Shown here in pieces: positions 35,481 through 44,913 of a DNA stretch of 64,000 nt (the first letter of the stretch is position 1; each line of letters begins with the position of its first letter). The stretch is taken from assembly GCF_014197795.1 (NCBI RefSeq), contig NZ_JACIGI010000003.1, forward strand, positions 1-64,000, given 5' to 3'. The notes under the pieces are model-generated. The model made no database searches. It was not told the origin of the DNA and saw only the letters and a program-made list of their open reading frames with translations. The translations under genes were made by a program, and so were the position numbers. Source of the DNA: Roseospira goensis. Lineage in GTDB: Bacteria; Pseudomonadota; Alphaproteobacteria; Rhodospirillales; Rhodospirillaceae.

Positions 35481-36719
35481 ATGGCCACCAAACCCGCCGG
35501 CCCCAAGGGGGCGCGCGCCGGCAAGGCAGGGTCGACCGGGACGCCGCGCGCGGCGGCCGCGGCGGAGCGTCGGCGTGCCGCGCAGGCGAAGGCCATTCAC
35601 GACATCAACGAGCAGCTCAGCGGCCCGGTTCTGGCGGTCTACCGAACCTTGCTGCCCGACCTTCAGACGCTGTCGTACGAGGACATTCTGACCTCGCCCG
35701 ACCTGGTGAACGGCTGCATGCTGATCTTCGAGAAGCAACGGTCGCTGTTCCAGCATCTGCTGGTGAGCGAGGCCGGCCTGCCGGTCACCGACGACGACGA
35801 ACCGCTGTGGTGTGGCCGCTCCATCGACGACATCCGCATCCTGGTCATCCGCACCACGGCCAAGAAGTACCTGCGCACCCACGGCGACCGCTTCCGGGAC
35901 GTCAAGGAGCACAGCAACCGCGCCGACAGCAAGGTGAACGTGGGCCTGCTGGAGCGTCTGTTCGACCTGGTGACGCGGCTCTGGCAGGGCGGGCCGGCCC
36001 AGAAGCCGAAGCCGTCGGCCGAAAAGACCCGGAGCGGGGCGGACGTGTTCTACGAGACCATCGCCCCGTTCCTGCGGCACCGCTGGCAGGTGCCGCTGAT
36101 CCCATACTATGCGGCCCTGCCGCGCTCGCTGATCCGCGAGGTGGGCGAGGGGCTGTTGAGCCTGCGCCGGCCCGAGGATCTGGAGTTCCTGTTGCGCATC
36201 GGCCGCAACGATTTCAACGAGGCACAGACCATCGCCGGTGACCTGACCCGCGAAATGCTGGATACCGACCCGCGCGCCGCCTCCGGCGTCACGCACGCCG
36301 GCCGCCAGGAATACGAACGCCTGCTCACCAGCCTGCATCACCGCATGGGGCCGCGATTCTGGAAGGTCTTCACCGGAACCGAGCTGCTGGACAGCCTCAG
36401 CACCAAAAGCACGGCCGATATCATCGAGATGGCCACCCACCTGGACCGTGTCGGCCCGGAGACGGTCGACAGCCTGGTCACCTTCCTGCAGCGTCCGCAG
36501 ATCGCCCCGTTCCTGCGGGTTGCGGAGGACACCCTGCCGCGCGAGGACTTCGACGCCATCTTCGGCATGCCCGGCAACCCGCGCCTGGCCCGCGTGTTCG
36601 CGCAGAAGGCCGCCCAGTTGCGCGTGGAGCCCGCCAAGCTCGAGGACTTCGAGACCCAGCTTCCGTTCATTTTCCAGGCGTATCGCACCGCGCCCGAGGA
36701 CTTCACCCGGACCCTGTAG
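35481..36719 (+). CDS. Conserved hypothetical protein
   Basis: A 412-residue protein I cannot assign to a function. The first 40 residues are Lys/Ala/Arg-rich and probably disordered. The rest looks helical, with motifs such as AVYRTLLPDLQTLSYEDIL, LFQHLLVSEAGLPVTDDDEP and AATHLD-like helices near the end. It has no signal peptide or membrane segment, and no catalytic motif I know. The start ATG 35481 has GGAG seven bases upstream; an in-frame ATG six codons earlier is less likely. It lies alone between recJ and the lytic transglycosylase on the same strand. Confidence 0.75.
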   Translation: MATKPAGPKGARAGKAGSTGTPRAAAAAERRRAAQAKAIHDINEQLSGPVLAVYRTLLPDLQTLSYEDILTSPDLVNGCMLIFEKQRSLFQHLLVSEAGLPVTDDDEPLWCGRSIDDIRILVIRTTAKKYLRTHGDRFRDVKEHSNRADSKVNVGLLERLFDLVTRLWQGGPAQKPKPSAEKTRSGADVFYETIAPFLRHRWQVPLIPYYAALPRSLIREVGEGLLSLRRPEDLEFLLRIGRNDFNEAQTIAGDLTREMLDTDPRAASGVTHAGRQEYERLLTSLHHRMGPRFWKVFTGTELLDSLSTKSTADIIEMATHLDRVGPETVDSLVTFLQRPQIAPFLRVAEDTLPREDFDAIFGMPGNPRLARVFAQKAAQLRVEPAKLEDFETQLPFIFQAYRTAPEDFTRTL

Positions 36720-36792
36720 GCCATGGCCGGGTCGTTGCGCCGGGCGGCGAAACGTGGCAGGTGGGGTTGCTCATTTGGCGGAGGAACCCACG

Positions 36793-38112
36793 ATGTCGCT
36801 GTCCGGTTCGTTTGGTGGCAGGGGCCTGCGGGCGTCCGGTCTCGGGATTGGGGGCGCGCTCGCGGTCGCGCTGGTGCCGGCGGCCCTGCTGGCCGCCGAG
36901 CCGTCGGCGCCAACCCGTATCCTTCAGACCCCGGCGGGCGCCGAGTCCGCCCAGACTCAGGTTGCCCAGACTCAGGATTTCCAAAGCTGGTTGGACGGCG
37001 TCCGGTCGGAGGCTGTGCGGCGCGGCATCGCCGCCGCCACGGTGAACCGGGCGTTTCAGGGGGTTGCACCCAATGACCGGGTCATCGACCTCGACCGCCG
37101 CCAGCCCGAGTTCACGCAAACGTTCTGGGGCTACTTCGATCGCGCGGTGTCGGAAACACGGGTGGAGGAGGGGCGGGCGATGCTGGCCCGCCATGGCCCG
37201 CTGCTTCGGCGGGTGGCCGCCGAGACCGGTGTGCCGGCTCACGTGCTGGTCGCCTTCTGGGGTTTGGAAACCAACTACGGCGGCAACCTGGGCGGGTTCA
37301 ATGTCATTGAGGCTCTCGCCACCCTGGCCTGGGACGGCCGGCGCGGTGCGTTCTTCCGCGAGCAGCTCCTGACGGCGCTGGAGATCATCGACCAGGGGCA
37401 CATCGACCCGGCCCGCATGCTGGGATCCTGGGCCGGGGCGATGGGGCAGATGCAGTTCATGCCCACCACCTTCCGCGATCATGCCGTGGACTACGACGGC
37501 GACGGCCGCAAGGATATCTGGGGCACGCTGGCGGACGCCTTCGGCTCGGCCGGCCGCTTCCTGTCCAACCTGGGCTGGCGCCAGGGCGAGCTGTGGGGGC
37601 GCCAGGTTCGCCTGCCGGCCGGGTTCGACCATGCCCAGTCCGATCTGGGGCTGCGGCAACCGCTGGCCGCCTGGGCCGCCCTGGGCGTGCGCCGGGCCGA
37701 CGGCGGGCCGCTGCCGGTGGTCGAGGGCATGAGCGCCGCGCTGCTGCTGCCGGCCGGGCACGAGGGGCCCGCCTTCCTGGTCTACGACAACTTCCGCATC
37801 ATCATGCGCTGGAACAATTCCAGCGTGTACGCTCTGGCGGTGGGTCGGCTGGCCGATCGCATCGGAGGAGACGGGCCGCTGGTGGGCACCTTCGACCGCA
37901 CGCCCGAGCCGTTGCGACACACCGAGGTGCGCGCGTTGCAGGGACTGCTCAATCGGCTCGGCTACGACGCCGGTCCGGTCGACGGCCTAGTGGGCCCGGG
38001 GACGCGCGGCGCCATCCGGCGTTTCCAGGCCGCCCAGGGGCTGCCGGCCGACGGCCACGCCGACCCGGACCTTCTGCGGCGGGTCCAGGGCGCGGTGGGG
38101 CGCCTCGACTAG
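36793..38112 (+). CDS. MltB-type lytic murein transglycosylase with PG-binding domain
   Basis: A 439-residue exported lytic transglycosylase that cleaves peptidoglycan glycan strands. A signal peptide covers about residues 1-35. The SLT_2 domain has FQSWLDGVRSEAVRRGI, the catalytic glutamate in FWGLETNYGGNLGGFNVIEA, and GSWAGAMGQMQFMPTTFRDH with YDGDGRKDIWGTLADAFGSA. A C-terminal peptidoglycan-binding domain (LQGLLNRLGYDAGPVDGLVG) follows. GGAGGA precedes the ATG. It is unlike MltB lipoproteins in lacking a clear lipobox cysteine. Confidence 0.92.
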   Translation: MSLSGSFGGRGLRASGLGIGGALAVALVPAALLAAEPSAPTRILQTPAGAESAQTQVAQTQDFQSWLDGVRSEAVRRGIAAATVNRAFQGVAPNDRVIDLDRRQPEFTQTFWGYFDRAVSETRVEEGRAMLARHGPLLRRVAAETGVPAHVLVAFWGLETNYGGNLGGFNVIEALATLAWDGRRGAFFREQLLTALEIIDQGHIDPARMLGSWAGAMGQMQFMPTTFRDHAVDYDGDGRKDIWGTLADAFGSAGRFLSNLGWRQGELWGRQVRLPAGFDHAQSDLGLRQPLAAWAALGVRRADGGPLPVVEGMSAALLLPAGHEGPAFLVYDNFRIIMRWNNSSVYALAVGRLADRIGGDGPLVGTFDRTPEPLRHTEVRALQGLLNRLGYDAGPVDGLVGPGTRGAIRRFQAAQGLPADGHADPDLLRRVQGAVGRLD

Positions 38113-38221
38113 CGGGGTCGGCTGTCGAACCCGGCCGCCGACCGGCCGGCCGGCGGGTGCGGTAAGGTTCCGATACCCTAACCGGTTCCCGCCATGGTCA
38201 GCGCAGGATGGTGCCTTTGTC

Positions 38222-38250
38222 TTGCAGACGGCGACTCGGGCCGGTACAGT
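38222..38250 (+). promoter_or_regulatory. Candidate promoter upstream of rlpA
   Basis: TTGCAG (38222-38227) and TACAGT (38245-38250) are spaced by exactly 17 bases. They lie in the 294-base gap between the lytic transglycosylase and rlpA, which otherwise shows only GC-rich sequence. The leader to rlpA would be about 150 bases. Transcription may continue into dacA and tmk. Confidence 0.45.
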
Positions 38251-38406
38251 GTGCGGGCTTGATTCAAGATGTCGGCGCTATGCCTGCCTTGTTCCCTTTA
38301 TCTGGGGGGTGTGGACGTCGCGGGGCGTGCCTTGGCGGTCGGCACCGGGGGGAGCCCGGATGCCGCGCGGGATCCAGGGCGCGGGATGCAAGGAGGCGGA
38401 CGACCC

Positions 38407-39234
38407 ATGACACGACGCGCCGTTGCGGTCGGAACCGTGATGCTGGCCGGACTTCTGGGTCTGGGGGGCTGTGCCGAGACCACCCTGACGGTGGACACCG
38501 CCAAGTCGGTTGCCGCGGCGGTCAGTCCGGATCCACAACGCGAGGGGTCCTACAAGGTCGGCGCGCCCTATGAGATCGGGGGCCGCCGCTATACGCCGGC
38601 CGAGGACTTCGCCTACGACGAGGTCGGGGTGGCCTCGTGGTACGGACCGAAGTTCCATGGCCGCAGGACCGCCAACGGCGAACGCTTCGACCAGAACGCC
38701 ATGACGGCGGCGCACCCGACCCTGCCGATGCCGTCCGTCGTGCAGGTGACGAACCTGGAGAACGGTCGTCGCGTGACCGTGCGGGTCAACGATCGCGGCC
38801 CCTTTGCGGACAACCGGATCATCGACGTCTCCAAGAAGGCCGCCGACCTGCTCGGGTTCCGGCACCAGGGCACGGCCCGGGTCCGGATTCGGATCCTGGC
38901 CGAGGAGAGCCTCGCCCTGCGCGACGGCCTGACCGGCGCGGGACCGGGCGCGGTTCGCATCGCGTCCGCCGATCCCGGCTTCGTGCCGACCGGCGCCCCG
39001 GCGGTCGACGGCTGGTTCATTCAGGCCGGCGCATTCTCCGACTCGCGCAACGCCCGGCGCGTCGTCTCTGATCTGGCGTCGGTCGCGCCGGCGCACCTGG
39101 CGCCCGTGACCCGCGACGGGCGCGATCTCGTGCGGGTCCGCATCGGCCCGTTGCCCGACGGCCGCGCGGCCGCCCGTCTGTTGCAGGCGGTGCAGGCCTC
39201 GGGCTATCCTGAGGCCCGGCTGATCGGTCGCTGA
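38407..39234 (+). CDS. rlpA: Septal ring lytic transglycosylase RlpA
   Basis: A 275-residue lipoprotein that cuts glycan strands lacking stem peptides at the division site. The signal peptide has a lipobox ending GLGGC. The double-psi beta-barrel domain contains GVASWYGPKFHGRRTANGE, FDQNAMTAAHPTLPMPSVVQ and VNDRGPFADNRIIDVSKKAA, with the catalytic region intact. A C-terminal SPOR domain (WFIQAGAFSDSRNARRVVSD) would bind denuded septal peptidoglycan. It is followed by a DacA-type carboxypeptidase, the usual alphaproteobacterial pairing. Confidence 0.94.
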   Translation: MTRRAVAVGTVMLAGLLGLGGCAETTLTVDTAKSVAAAVSPDPQREGSYKVGAPYEIGGRRYTPAEDFAYDEVGVASWYGPKFHGRRTANGERFDQNAMTAAHPTLPMPSVVQVTNLENGRRVTVRVNDRGPFADNRIIDVSKKAADLLGFRHQGTARVRIRILAEESLALRDGLTGAGPGAVRIASADPGFVPTGAPAVDGWFIQAGAFSDSRNARRVVSDLASVAPAHLAPVTRDGRDLVRVRIGPLPDGRAAARLLQAVQASGYPEARLIGR

Positions 39235-39292
39235 GACACGTCACGGGCGACGTAATAGGCCGGCTTTTTACAAAAAAGTCAGTGGGTTGCCT

Positions 39293-40534
39293 ATGTTTTT
39301 TCAGGTTCGGCGTGGGGTTCTGCCGGCGTGGTCTGCGGGGGCCGCACGGATGGTCGCCGTCGTCCTCGTCATGGCCGCCGTTGTCGTCGCGACGCCGGCC
39401 CGGGCCATTGAGACCACCGCCCGCGAGGCATTGCTGGTGGACTTCGACACCGGCACGGTGATGCTGGAGAAGGACTCCGACACGCCGATGCCGCCGTCCT
39501 CCATGAGCAAGCTCATGACCGTGTTCATGGTGTTCGAGCAGCTCAAGGCCGGACGGCTGTCGCTGGACGACACCTTCACCGTCAGCGAGAACGCCTGGCG
39601 GACCGGTGGAGCGGCCAGCGGCGGGTCGACGATGTTCCTGGAGCCGAACACGTCCGTGCGCCTGGAGGACCTGCTGCGCGGCATCATCGTCCAGTCCGGC
39701 AACGATGCCTGCATCGTGGTGGCCGAGCATCTGGCCGGCACCGAGGAGGCGTTCGCGGAGGCGATGAATCGGCGCGCGCGCGAGATCGGCCTGACCGACA
39801 GCGTGTTCCGGAACTCCACCGGGTTGCCCCATCCCGAGCACGTGATGACGGCCCGCGATCTGGCGACGCTGGCCAAGCGCATCATCACCGATTTCCCCGA
39901 GTACTACCCGTACTACTCGGAGAAGGAGTTCACCTACAACGGCATCACCCAGCACAACCGCAACCCGCTGCTTTATAAGAACATCGGCGCCGACGGGCTC
40001 AAGACCGGCCACACCAGCGTGGCCGGCTACGGGCTCACGGCCTCGGCCAAGCGCAACGGGCGGCGCCTGATCCTGGTCCTCAACGGCCTGGACAGCACGC
40101 GTGCCCGGACCGAAGAAGCCGACCGGCTGATGTCCTGGGGGTTCCGGACCTTCGAGAACGTCGAGATGTTCAAGCCGGGGGCCACCGTCACGGAGGCCGA
40201 GGTCTGGCTCGGACAGACGGCGGCGGTGCCGCTGGTTCTGCCGGACGGTCTGACCGTGACGCTGCCGCGGAACGCGCGGCGGACGATGACGGTGATGGTG
40301 CGGTACGACGGTCCGATCCCGGCGCCGATCGCGCGCGGCGACGAGATCGCCACCCTGGTGATCGAGGCGCCCGACATGCAGCCCTTGCAGTTCCCCTTGC
40401 AGGCCGGCACCAGCGTGGAGCGCATGGGCATGGTCAATCGCATGTTCGCGGCGCTGCGCCACATCGTGCTCGGCCTGGCGCTGCCGGACGCGACGCCGGA
40501 GAGCGACGAGGCGGCGGCGCAGGGCGCGTCCTAG
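39293..40534 (+). CDS. D-alanyl-D-alanine carboxypeptidase (PBP5/6 type)
   Basis: A 413-residue serine-type DD-carboxypeptidase that trims peptidoglycan pentapeptides. A signal peptide ends near ATPARAIET. The active-site motifs are SMSK with Ser70 and Lys73, SGNDA, and KTGHTS. A C-terminal PBP5-like beta domain and an amphipathic tail would anchor it to the membrane. Start choice lies between ATG 39293 and a TTG two codons earlier. It sits between rlpA and tmk, an order shared by many alphaproteobacteria (dacA/dacC). Confidence 0.94.
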   Translation: MFFQVRRGVLPAWSAGAARMVAVVLVMAAVVVATPARAIETTAREALLVDFDTGTVMLEKDSDTPMPPSSMSKLMTVFMVFEQLKAGRLSLDDTFTVSENAWRTGGAASGGSTMFLEPNTSVRLEDLLRGIIVQSGNDACIVVAEHLAGTEEAFAEAMNRRAREIGLTDSVFRNSTGLPHPEHVMTARDLATLAKRIITDFPEYYPYYSEKEFTYNGITQHNRNPLLYKNIGADGLKTGHTSVAGYGLTASAKRNGRRLILVLNGLDSTRARTEEADRLMSWGFRTFENVEMFKPGATVTEAEVWLGQTAAVPLVLPDGLTVTLPRNARRTMTVMVRYDGPIPAPIARGDEIATLVIEAPDMQPLQFPLQAGTSVERMGMVNRMFAALRHIVLGLALPDATPESDEAAAQGAS

Positions 40535-40591
40535 CGGGGGCAGCAGCCCGCCGGTAGACGGGCAGGGCAAGCGAGGCAACGGAGGATCCCG

Positions 40592-41272
40592 GTGAGCGGG
40601 CGAGGACGGTTCATCACCCTGGAGGGCGGCGAGGGCACCGGCAAGTCGACCCAGGCGCGCCGGCTGGCGCAGGCGCTGCGTCGGCGCGGCCTGAGCGTGG
40701 TCGAGACCCGGGAGCCCGGGGGCTCGCCCGGCGCCGAGTTGCTGCGCGCCGTGCTGCTGGAGGCCCCCGCGGAGTGCTGGGATGCCATGAGCGAGGCGCT
40801 GATCCTGTCGGCGGCGCGGCGCGACCATCTCGCCACCACCATCCGGCCGGCGCTGGCGCGGGGCGACTGGGTGGTGTGCGACCGCTTCGCGGACTCCACG
40901 CTGGCCTACCAGGGGTTCGGTCACGGCGTCGATCCGGCGACCCTGGAGCAGCTCTATGACCTGGCCGTCGGACCCTTCGGTCCCGACCTGACCCTGGTCC
41001 TCGACCTCGATCCCCAGGTCGGGCTGGAGCGCGCCAAAGCCCGTGGTGCCGAAACCCGGTTCGAACACCTGGACATCGGCTATCACCACCGCGTCCACAT
41101 GGGGTTCATCGACATCGTCGCGCGTGAACCCGAGCGGTGCGCGATGATCAGCGCGGCCGGCGATGAGGAAACCGTAGAGGGCCGGATTCTGGCGGCCGTA
41201 GAGGCGCGCATGGCCGAGTGGTCCGCCGATGCCGACGCGGTCGAGGGCGCCGACGGCCCGGTGGCGGACTGA
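40592..41272 (+). CDS. tmk: Thymidylate kinase
   Basis: A 226-residue dTMP kinase, which makes dTDP for DNA synthesis. The P-loop is GGEGTGKS (residues 12-19). Other motifs are VVETREPGGSPGAELLRAVL, VVCDRFADSTLAYQGFGHG, and FEHLDIGYHHRVHMGF in the LID and C-terminal region. The GTG start is preceded by GGAGG. holB begins eight bases after the stop, a conserved tmk-holB arrangement. Confidence 0.96.
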   Translation: MSGRGRFITLEGGEGTGKSTQARRLAQALRRRGLSVVETREPGGSPGAELLRAVLLEAPAECWDAMSEALILSAARRDHLATTIRPALARGDWVVCDRFADSTLAYQGFGHGVDPATLEQLYDLAVGPFGPDLTLVLDLDPQVGLERAKARGAETRFEHLDIGYHHRVHMGFIDIVAREPERCAMISAAGDEETVEGRILAAVEARMAEWSADADAVEGADGPVAD

Positions 41273-41279
41273 GGCCCGG

Positions 41280-42464
41280 ATGGCGCGCGCGTCGTCGCGG
41301 GGCAGGGGCCGCACCCTCGATCCGGCCGACCTCGATCCGGCCCCGCGGGCCAATCCGCACCTGGCCGGCCAGGCGGCGGCCGAGGGCGAGGTGCTGCGGG
41401 CCTGGACCGGCGGGCGCATGAGCCACGCGTGGCTGATCTCCGGTCCACGCGGCATCGGCAAGGCGACGCTGGCGTTCCGCATGGCCCGCTTCGTCCTGGC
41501 CGACGGAGGCGGAGCCGGGCAGGGGGGCGACGGCCCCGGCCTGTTCGGCGACGCCACGCCGGCACCGACCAGTCTGACGATGGCCCCGGACCACCCGGTG
41601 TTCCACCGCGTCCAGGCCGCCAGCCACGCCGATCTGCGGGTGATCCAGCGCGCACCCGTCGACGAGACCGAGGCCGCCGCCGCCCTGGGCGCGGGCCGGG
41701 AGCCGCGCCGGCGCGGCGAGATCGGCGTGGACAGCGTGCGCGGCCTGGGGGCGTTCCTGTCCTTGACCCCGGCCGAGGGCGGTTGGCGGGTGGTGGTGAT
41801 CGACGCCGCCGACGAGATGAACCGCAACGCCGCCAACGCGGTCCTGAAGGTCCTGGAAGAGCCGCCGCGCCGGGCCATTTTGCTGCTGGTGGCCCACAAT
41901 CCGGCCCGGTTGCCGTCCACGATCGCCTCGCGCTGCCGCCGCCTGACCCTGCGGCCGCTGGCGCCCGACGTGATGACGGACCTGCTGATGCACTACCGGC
42001 CCGACCTGGACGAGTCGGCCCGGGCAACCCTGGTCCGGCTCGCCGGTGGCAGCATCGGCCGGGCGTTGGGCCTGGCGCGGCAGGGCGGGCTCGACCTGCA
42101 TGGCGAGCTGCTGGCGGTGCTGGGGCAGGCGCCGCACATGGATGTGGCGCGCTGCCATGCCCTGGGTGATGCCGTGGCGCGCGACGATGCCGCCTGGCAG
42201 CTCCTGCGCGATCTTCTGCCCGGGTGGCTGGCGGGCCTGGCGCGCTTCGGCGCGACCGGGCAGGGGGCGGCGGACGGCGAGACGGCCGCCGAGGACCGCG
42301 CCCTCATGACCCGGTTGTGCCGGGCGGCGCCCCTTGATCGGTGGGTCGCGGTATGGGAAAAGACGGTCCACCTGCTGGGCCGGACCGAGGCCGTCAATCT
42401 GGACCGCAAACAGGCCGTGCTGGCCGTCCTGCTGCTGATCGAGCGGGCCGCCGCCCGCGCCTGA
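41280..42464 (+). CDS. holB: DNA polymerase III subunit delta prime
   Basis: A 394-residue clamp-loader subunit. It has MSHAWLISGPRGIGKATLAF, a long Gly-rich insert, GVDSVRGLGAFLSLTPAEGG, VVVIDAADEMNRNAANAVLK and LEEPPRRAILLLVAHNPARL followed by SRCRRL. These match delta prime, including the SRC motif. The ATG at 41280 is chosen because it follows the tmk stop directly; the conserved domain begins about 45 residues in. metG follows after 67 bases. Confidence 0.93.
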   Translation: MARASSRGRGRTLDPADLDPAPRANPHLAGQAAAEGEVLRAWTGGRMSHAWLISGPRGIGKATLAFRMARFVLADGGGAGQGGDGPGLFGDATPAPTSLTMAPDHPVFHRVQAASHADLRVIQRAPVDETEAAAALGAGREPRRRGEIGVDSVRGLGAFLSLTPAEGGWRVVVIDAADEMNRNAANAVLKVLEEPPRRAILLLVAHNPARLPSTIASRCRRLTLRPLAPDVMTDLLMHYRPDLDESARATLVRLAGGSIGRALGLARQGGLDLHGELLAVLGQAPHMDVARCHALGDAVARDDAAWQLLRDLLPGWLAGLARFGATGQGAADGETAAEDRALMTRLCRAAPLDRWVAVWEKTVHLLGRTEAVNLDRKQAVLAVLLLIERAAARA

Positions 42465-42531
42465 CGGCGCGGATCGACGCCCCCGGACCGTTCCGGCCCG
42501 TTCCACCGTTCAGCGCCGGAGCATGTCCCCC

Positions 42532-44088
42532 ATGTCGGGCCGCCCCCCGTTCTACATCACGACGCCGATCTACTACGTGAACGACAGCCCGCACATCGGG
42601 CATGCCTACACGACGCTGGCGTGCGACGTGATGGCGCGCTTCAAGCGCCTCGACGGGTTCGACGTCAAGTTCCTGACCGGCACCGACGAGCACGGCCAGA
42701 AGGTGGAGAAGTCGGCCCAGGCCCGCGGCATGGACCCGCAGGCCTTCACCGACATGGTCTCGGGCAACTTCCGGGACCTGGCCAAGGCCCTGAACTTCTC
42801 CAATGACGACTTCATCCGCACCACCGAGGCGCGGCATGCCCGGGCCTGTCAGGCGCTGTGGCAGGAGCTGGTGGCGCGCGACGAGATCTACCTGGGCAGC
42901 TATGCCGGCTGGTACGCCGTGCGCGACGAGGCGTTCTACGGCGAAGACGAACTGACGGTCGGTCCCGACGGCGTGCGGCGGGCGCCCAGCGGCGCCGAGG
43001 TGGACTGGGTCGAGGAGCCGAGCTACTTCTTCCGGCTGTCCAAGTGGGCGGAGCCCCTGCTGGATCTGTACGCGCGCCGCCCGGACTTCGTGGCGCCCGA
43101 GAGCCGGCGCAACGAGGTCATGAGCTTCGTGCGCGGCGGCCTGAACGACCTGTCAGTGTCGCGCACGACGTTCCAATGGGGCGTGCCGGTGCCGGGCGAT
43201 GACGCGCACATCATGTACGTGTGGCTGGACGCCCTCACGAACTACATCACCGCCGTGGGCTACCCGGAGACTGAGACGGGTGAATATGCCACCCACTGGC
43301 CGGCGGACCTGCACATGGTCGGCAAGGACATTCTGCGCTTCCACGCCGTCTACTGGCCGGCGTTCCTGATGGCCGCCGGGCTGGAGCCGCCCAAGCGGGT
43401 GTTCGCCCACGGCTGGTGGACCAACGAGGGGCAGAAGATCTCCAAGTCGCTGGGCAACGTCATCGACCCCTACGACCTGGTGGACCGCTATGGCCTCGAC
43501 CCGGTGCGTTACTTCCTGCTGCGTGAGGTGCCGTTCGGCAATGATGGGGACTTCTCGCACCGGGCCATGGTCGGCCGTATGAACGGCGACCTGGCCAACG
43601 ATCTGGGCAATCTGGCCCAGCGCGTGCTGTCCATGATCGCGAAGAACTGCGGCGGGTCCGTGCCCACGCCGGGGCCGCTCACCGAGGACGACACGGTGCT
43701 GCTGGCGCAGGCGTACGGTCTGCTCCCGCAGGTGCGGGCGGCGGTCGACCGCCAGGCCTTCCACGAGGCGCTGGAGGCCGTCTGGGTTGTCGTCCGCGCG
43801 GCCAATGCCTATGTCGACCGCCAGGCGCCGTGGGCGCTGCGCAAGACCGACCCGGGGCGCATGGCGACCGTATTGTACGTCTTGGCGGAAACCATCCGCC
43901 ATGTCGCCATCCTGGTGCAGCCGGTGGTGCCGGACTCCGCGGCGCGCATGCTGGATCAGCTCGGCGTGGCCGCCGACGCCCGCGGATTCGAGGCCCTGGG
44001 CGAGGGCGGCGCCCTGACGCCCGGCTCACCACTGCCGAAGCCGCAAGGCGTCTTCCCGCGCTACGTCGAGGACGACGCGGCCTCCTGA
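42532..44088 (+). CDS. metG: Methionyl-tRNA synthetase
   Basis: A 518-residue class I aminoacyl-tRNA synthetase. The HIGH motif is at residues 21-24 (YYVNDSPHIGHAYTTL) and KMSKS appears as KISKS at 302-306. LKFLTGTDEHGQ-like sequence (VKFLTGTDEHGQKVEKSAQA) and FHAVYWPAFLMAAGL are typical. It is the short form without a C-terminal tRNA-binding domain. An ATG three codons earlier is only one base from the GGAG site, so I prefer 42532. Confidence 0.95.
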   Translation: MSGRPPFYITTPIYYVNDSPHIGHAYTTLACDVMARFKRLDGFDVKFLTGTDEHGQKVEKSAQARGMDPQAFTDMVSGNFRDLAKALNFSNDDFIRTTEARHARACQALWQELVARDEIYLGSYAGWYAVRDEAFYGEDELTVGPDGVRRAPSGAEVDWVEEPSYFFRLSKWAEPLLDLYARRPDFVAPESRRNEVMSFVRGGLNDLSVSRTTFQWGVPVPGDDAHIMYVWLDALTNYITAVGYPETETGEYATHWPADLHMVGKDILRFHAVYWPAFLMAAGLEPPKRVFAHGWWTNEGQKISKSLGNVIDPYDLVDRYGLDPVRYFLLREVPFGNDGDFSHRAMVGRMNGDLANDLGNLAQRVLSMIAKNCGGSVPTPGPLTEDDTVLLAQAYGLLPQVRAAVDRQAFHEALEAVWVVVRAANAYVDRQAPWALRKTDPGRMATVLYVLAETIRHVAILVQPVVPDSAARMLDQLGVAADARGFEALGEGGALTPGSPLPKPQGVFPRYVEDDAAS

Positions 44089-44105
44089 ACGAAGCGAGAG
44101 CAAAC

Positions 44106-44903
44106 ATGCTGGTGGACAGCCATTGCCATCTGGACTTCCCCGACCTCGCCGATGATCTCGACGAAGTGGTGGCACGCGCCCATCGGGCCGGCGTCGGCCA
44201 TATGCTGACCATCTGCACCCATGTGACGCGGTTCGAGCAGGTGCTGGCGGTGGCGCGCCGGTTCGAGACCGTGGACTGTACGGTCGGTATCCACCCGCAC
44301 GAGGCGGGCAGCGAGCCCGAGACCTCGGCGGAGACTCTGATGGCGCTGGCGCGCGATCCGAAGGTCATCGGCTTCGGCGAGACCGGGCTGGACTTCTTCT
44401 ATGAGCACAGCCCGCGCGATGCCCAGGAGCGCAGCTTCCGGGAACACATCCGCGCCGCCCGGGACACCGGGCTGCCGGTCGTCATCCATACCCGGGATGC
44501 CGATGCGGACATGATCCGCATCCTGGAGGAAGAACACCGGGCGGGACCGTTTCCCGGCCTGATCCACTGCTTCAGTTCCGGTCCCGAGCTGGCCCACAGG
44601 GCCGTCGCCCTCGGTCTGATGATCTCCATCTCCGGGATCGTGACCTTCAAGAAGGCCGATGCCCTGCGCGAGACCGTCCGCGAGATCCCGCTGAGCCATC
44701 TACTAGTGGAAACTGACGCCCCGTACCTGGCGCCGGTCCCGAAGCGCGGCAAGCGCAACGAGCCGGCCTTTACCGCGTTCACCGCGGACGTGGTGGCCCA
44801 GGTGAAGGGGATCCCGCCAGCCGACCTGGCGGCCGCGACGACAGACACCTTTTTCCGGCTGTTCACCAAGGCACGGCGTCCCGCCGCCGCGGCGGCGGAA
44901 TAA
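44106..44903 (+). CDS. TatD family metal-dependent hydrolase
   Basis: A 265-residue TatD-type nuclease or hydrolase (YcfH/TatD). Metal ligands lie in VDSHCHLDFPD, TVGIHPHEA, IGFGETGLDFFY, PVVIHTRDADADM, LIHCFSSG and VETDAPYLAPVP. Members act as 3-prime exonucleases or on D-aminoacyl-tRNA. It lies 17 bases after metG and 10 before the MBL gene in the conserved holB-metG-tatD-MBL series. Confidence 0.94.
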   Translation: MLVDSHCHLDFPDLADDLDEVVARAHRAGVGHMLTICTHVTRFEQVLAVARRFETVDCTVGIHPHEAGSEPETSAETLMALARDPKVIGFGETGLDFFYEHSPRDAQERSFREHIRAARDTGLPVVIHTRDADADMIRILEEEHRAGPFPGLIHCFSSGPELAHRAVALGLMISISGIVTFKKADALRETVREIPLSHLLVETDAPYLAPVPKRGKRNEPAFTAFTADVVAQVKGIPPADLAAATTDTFFRLFTKARRPAAAAAE

Positions 44904-44913
44904 GCCCCGGCGC

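Noticed and set aside
38113-38406. A possible tRNA or small RNA gene in the gap before rlpA
   Set aside because: The GC-rich palindromic bits do not make a cloverleaf and there is no T-loop sequence. Only a candidate promoter remains.
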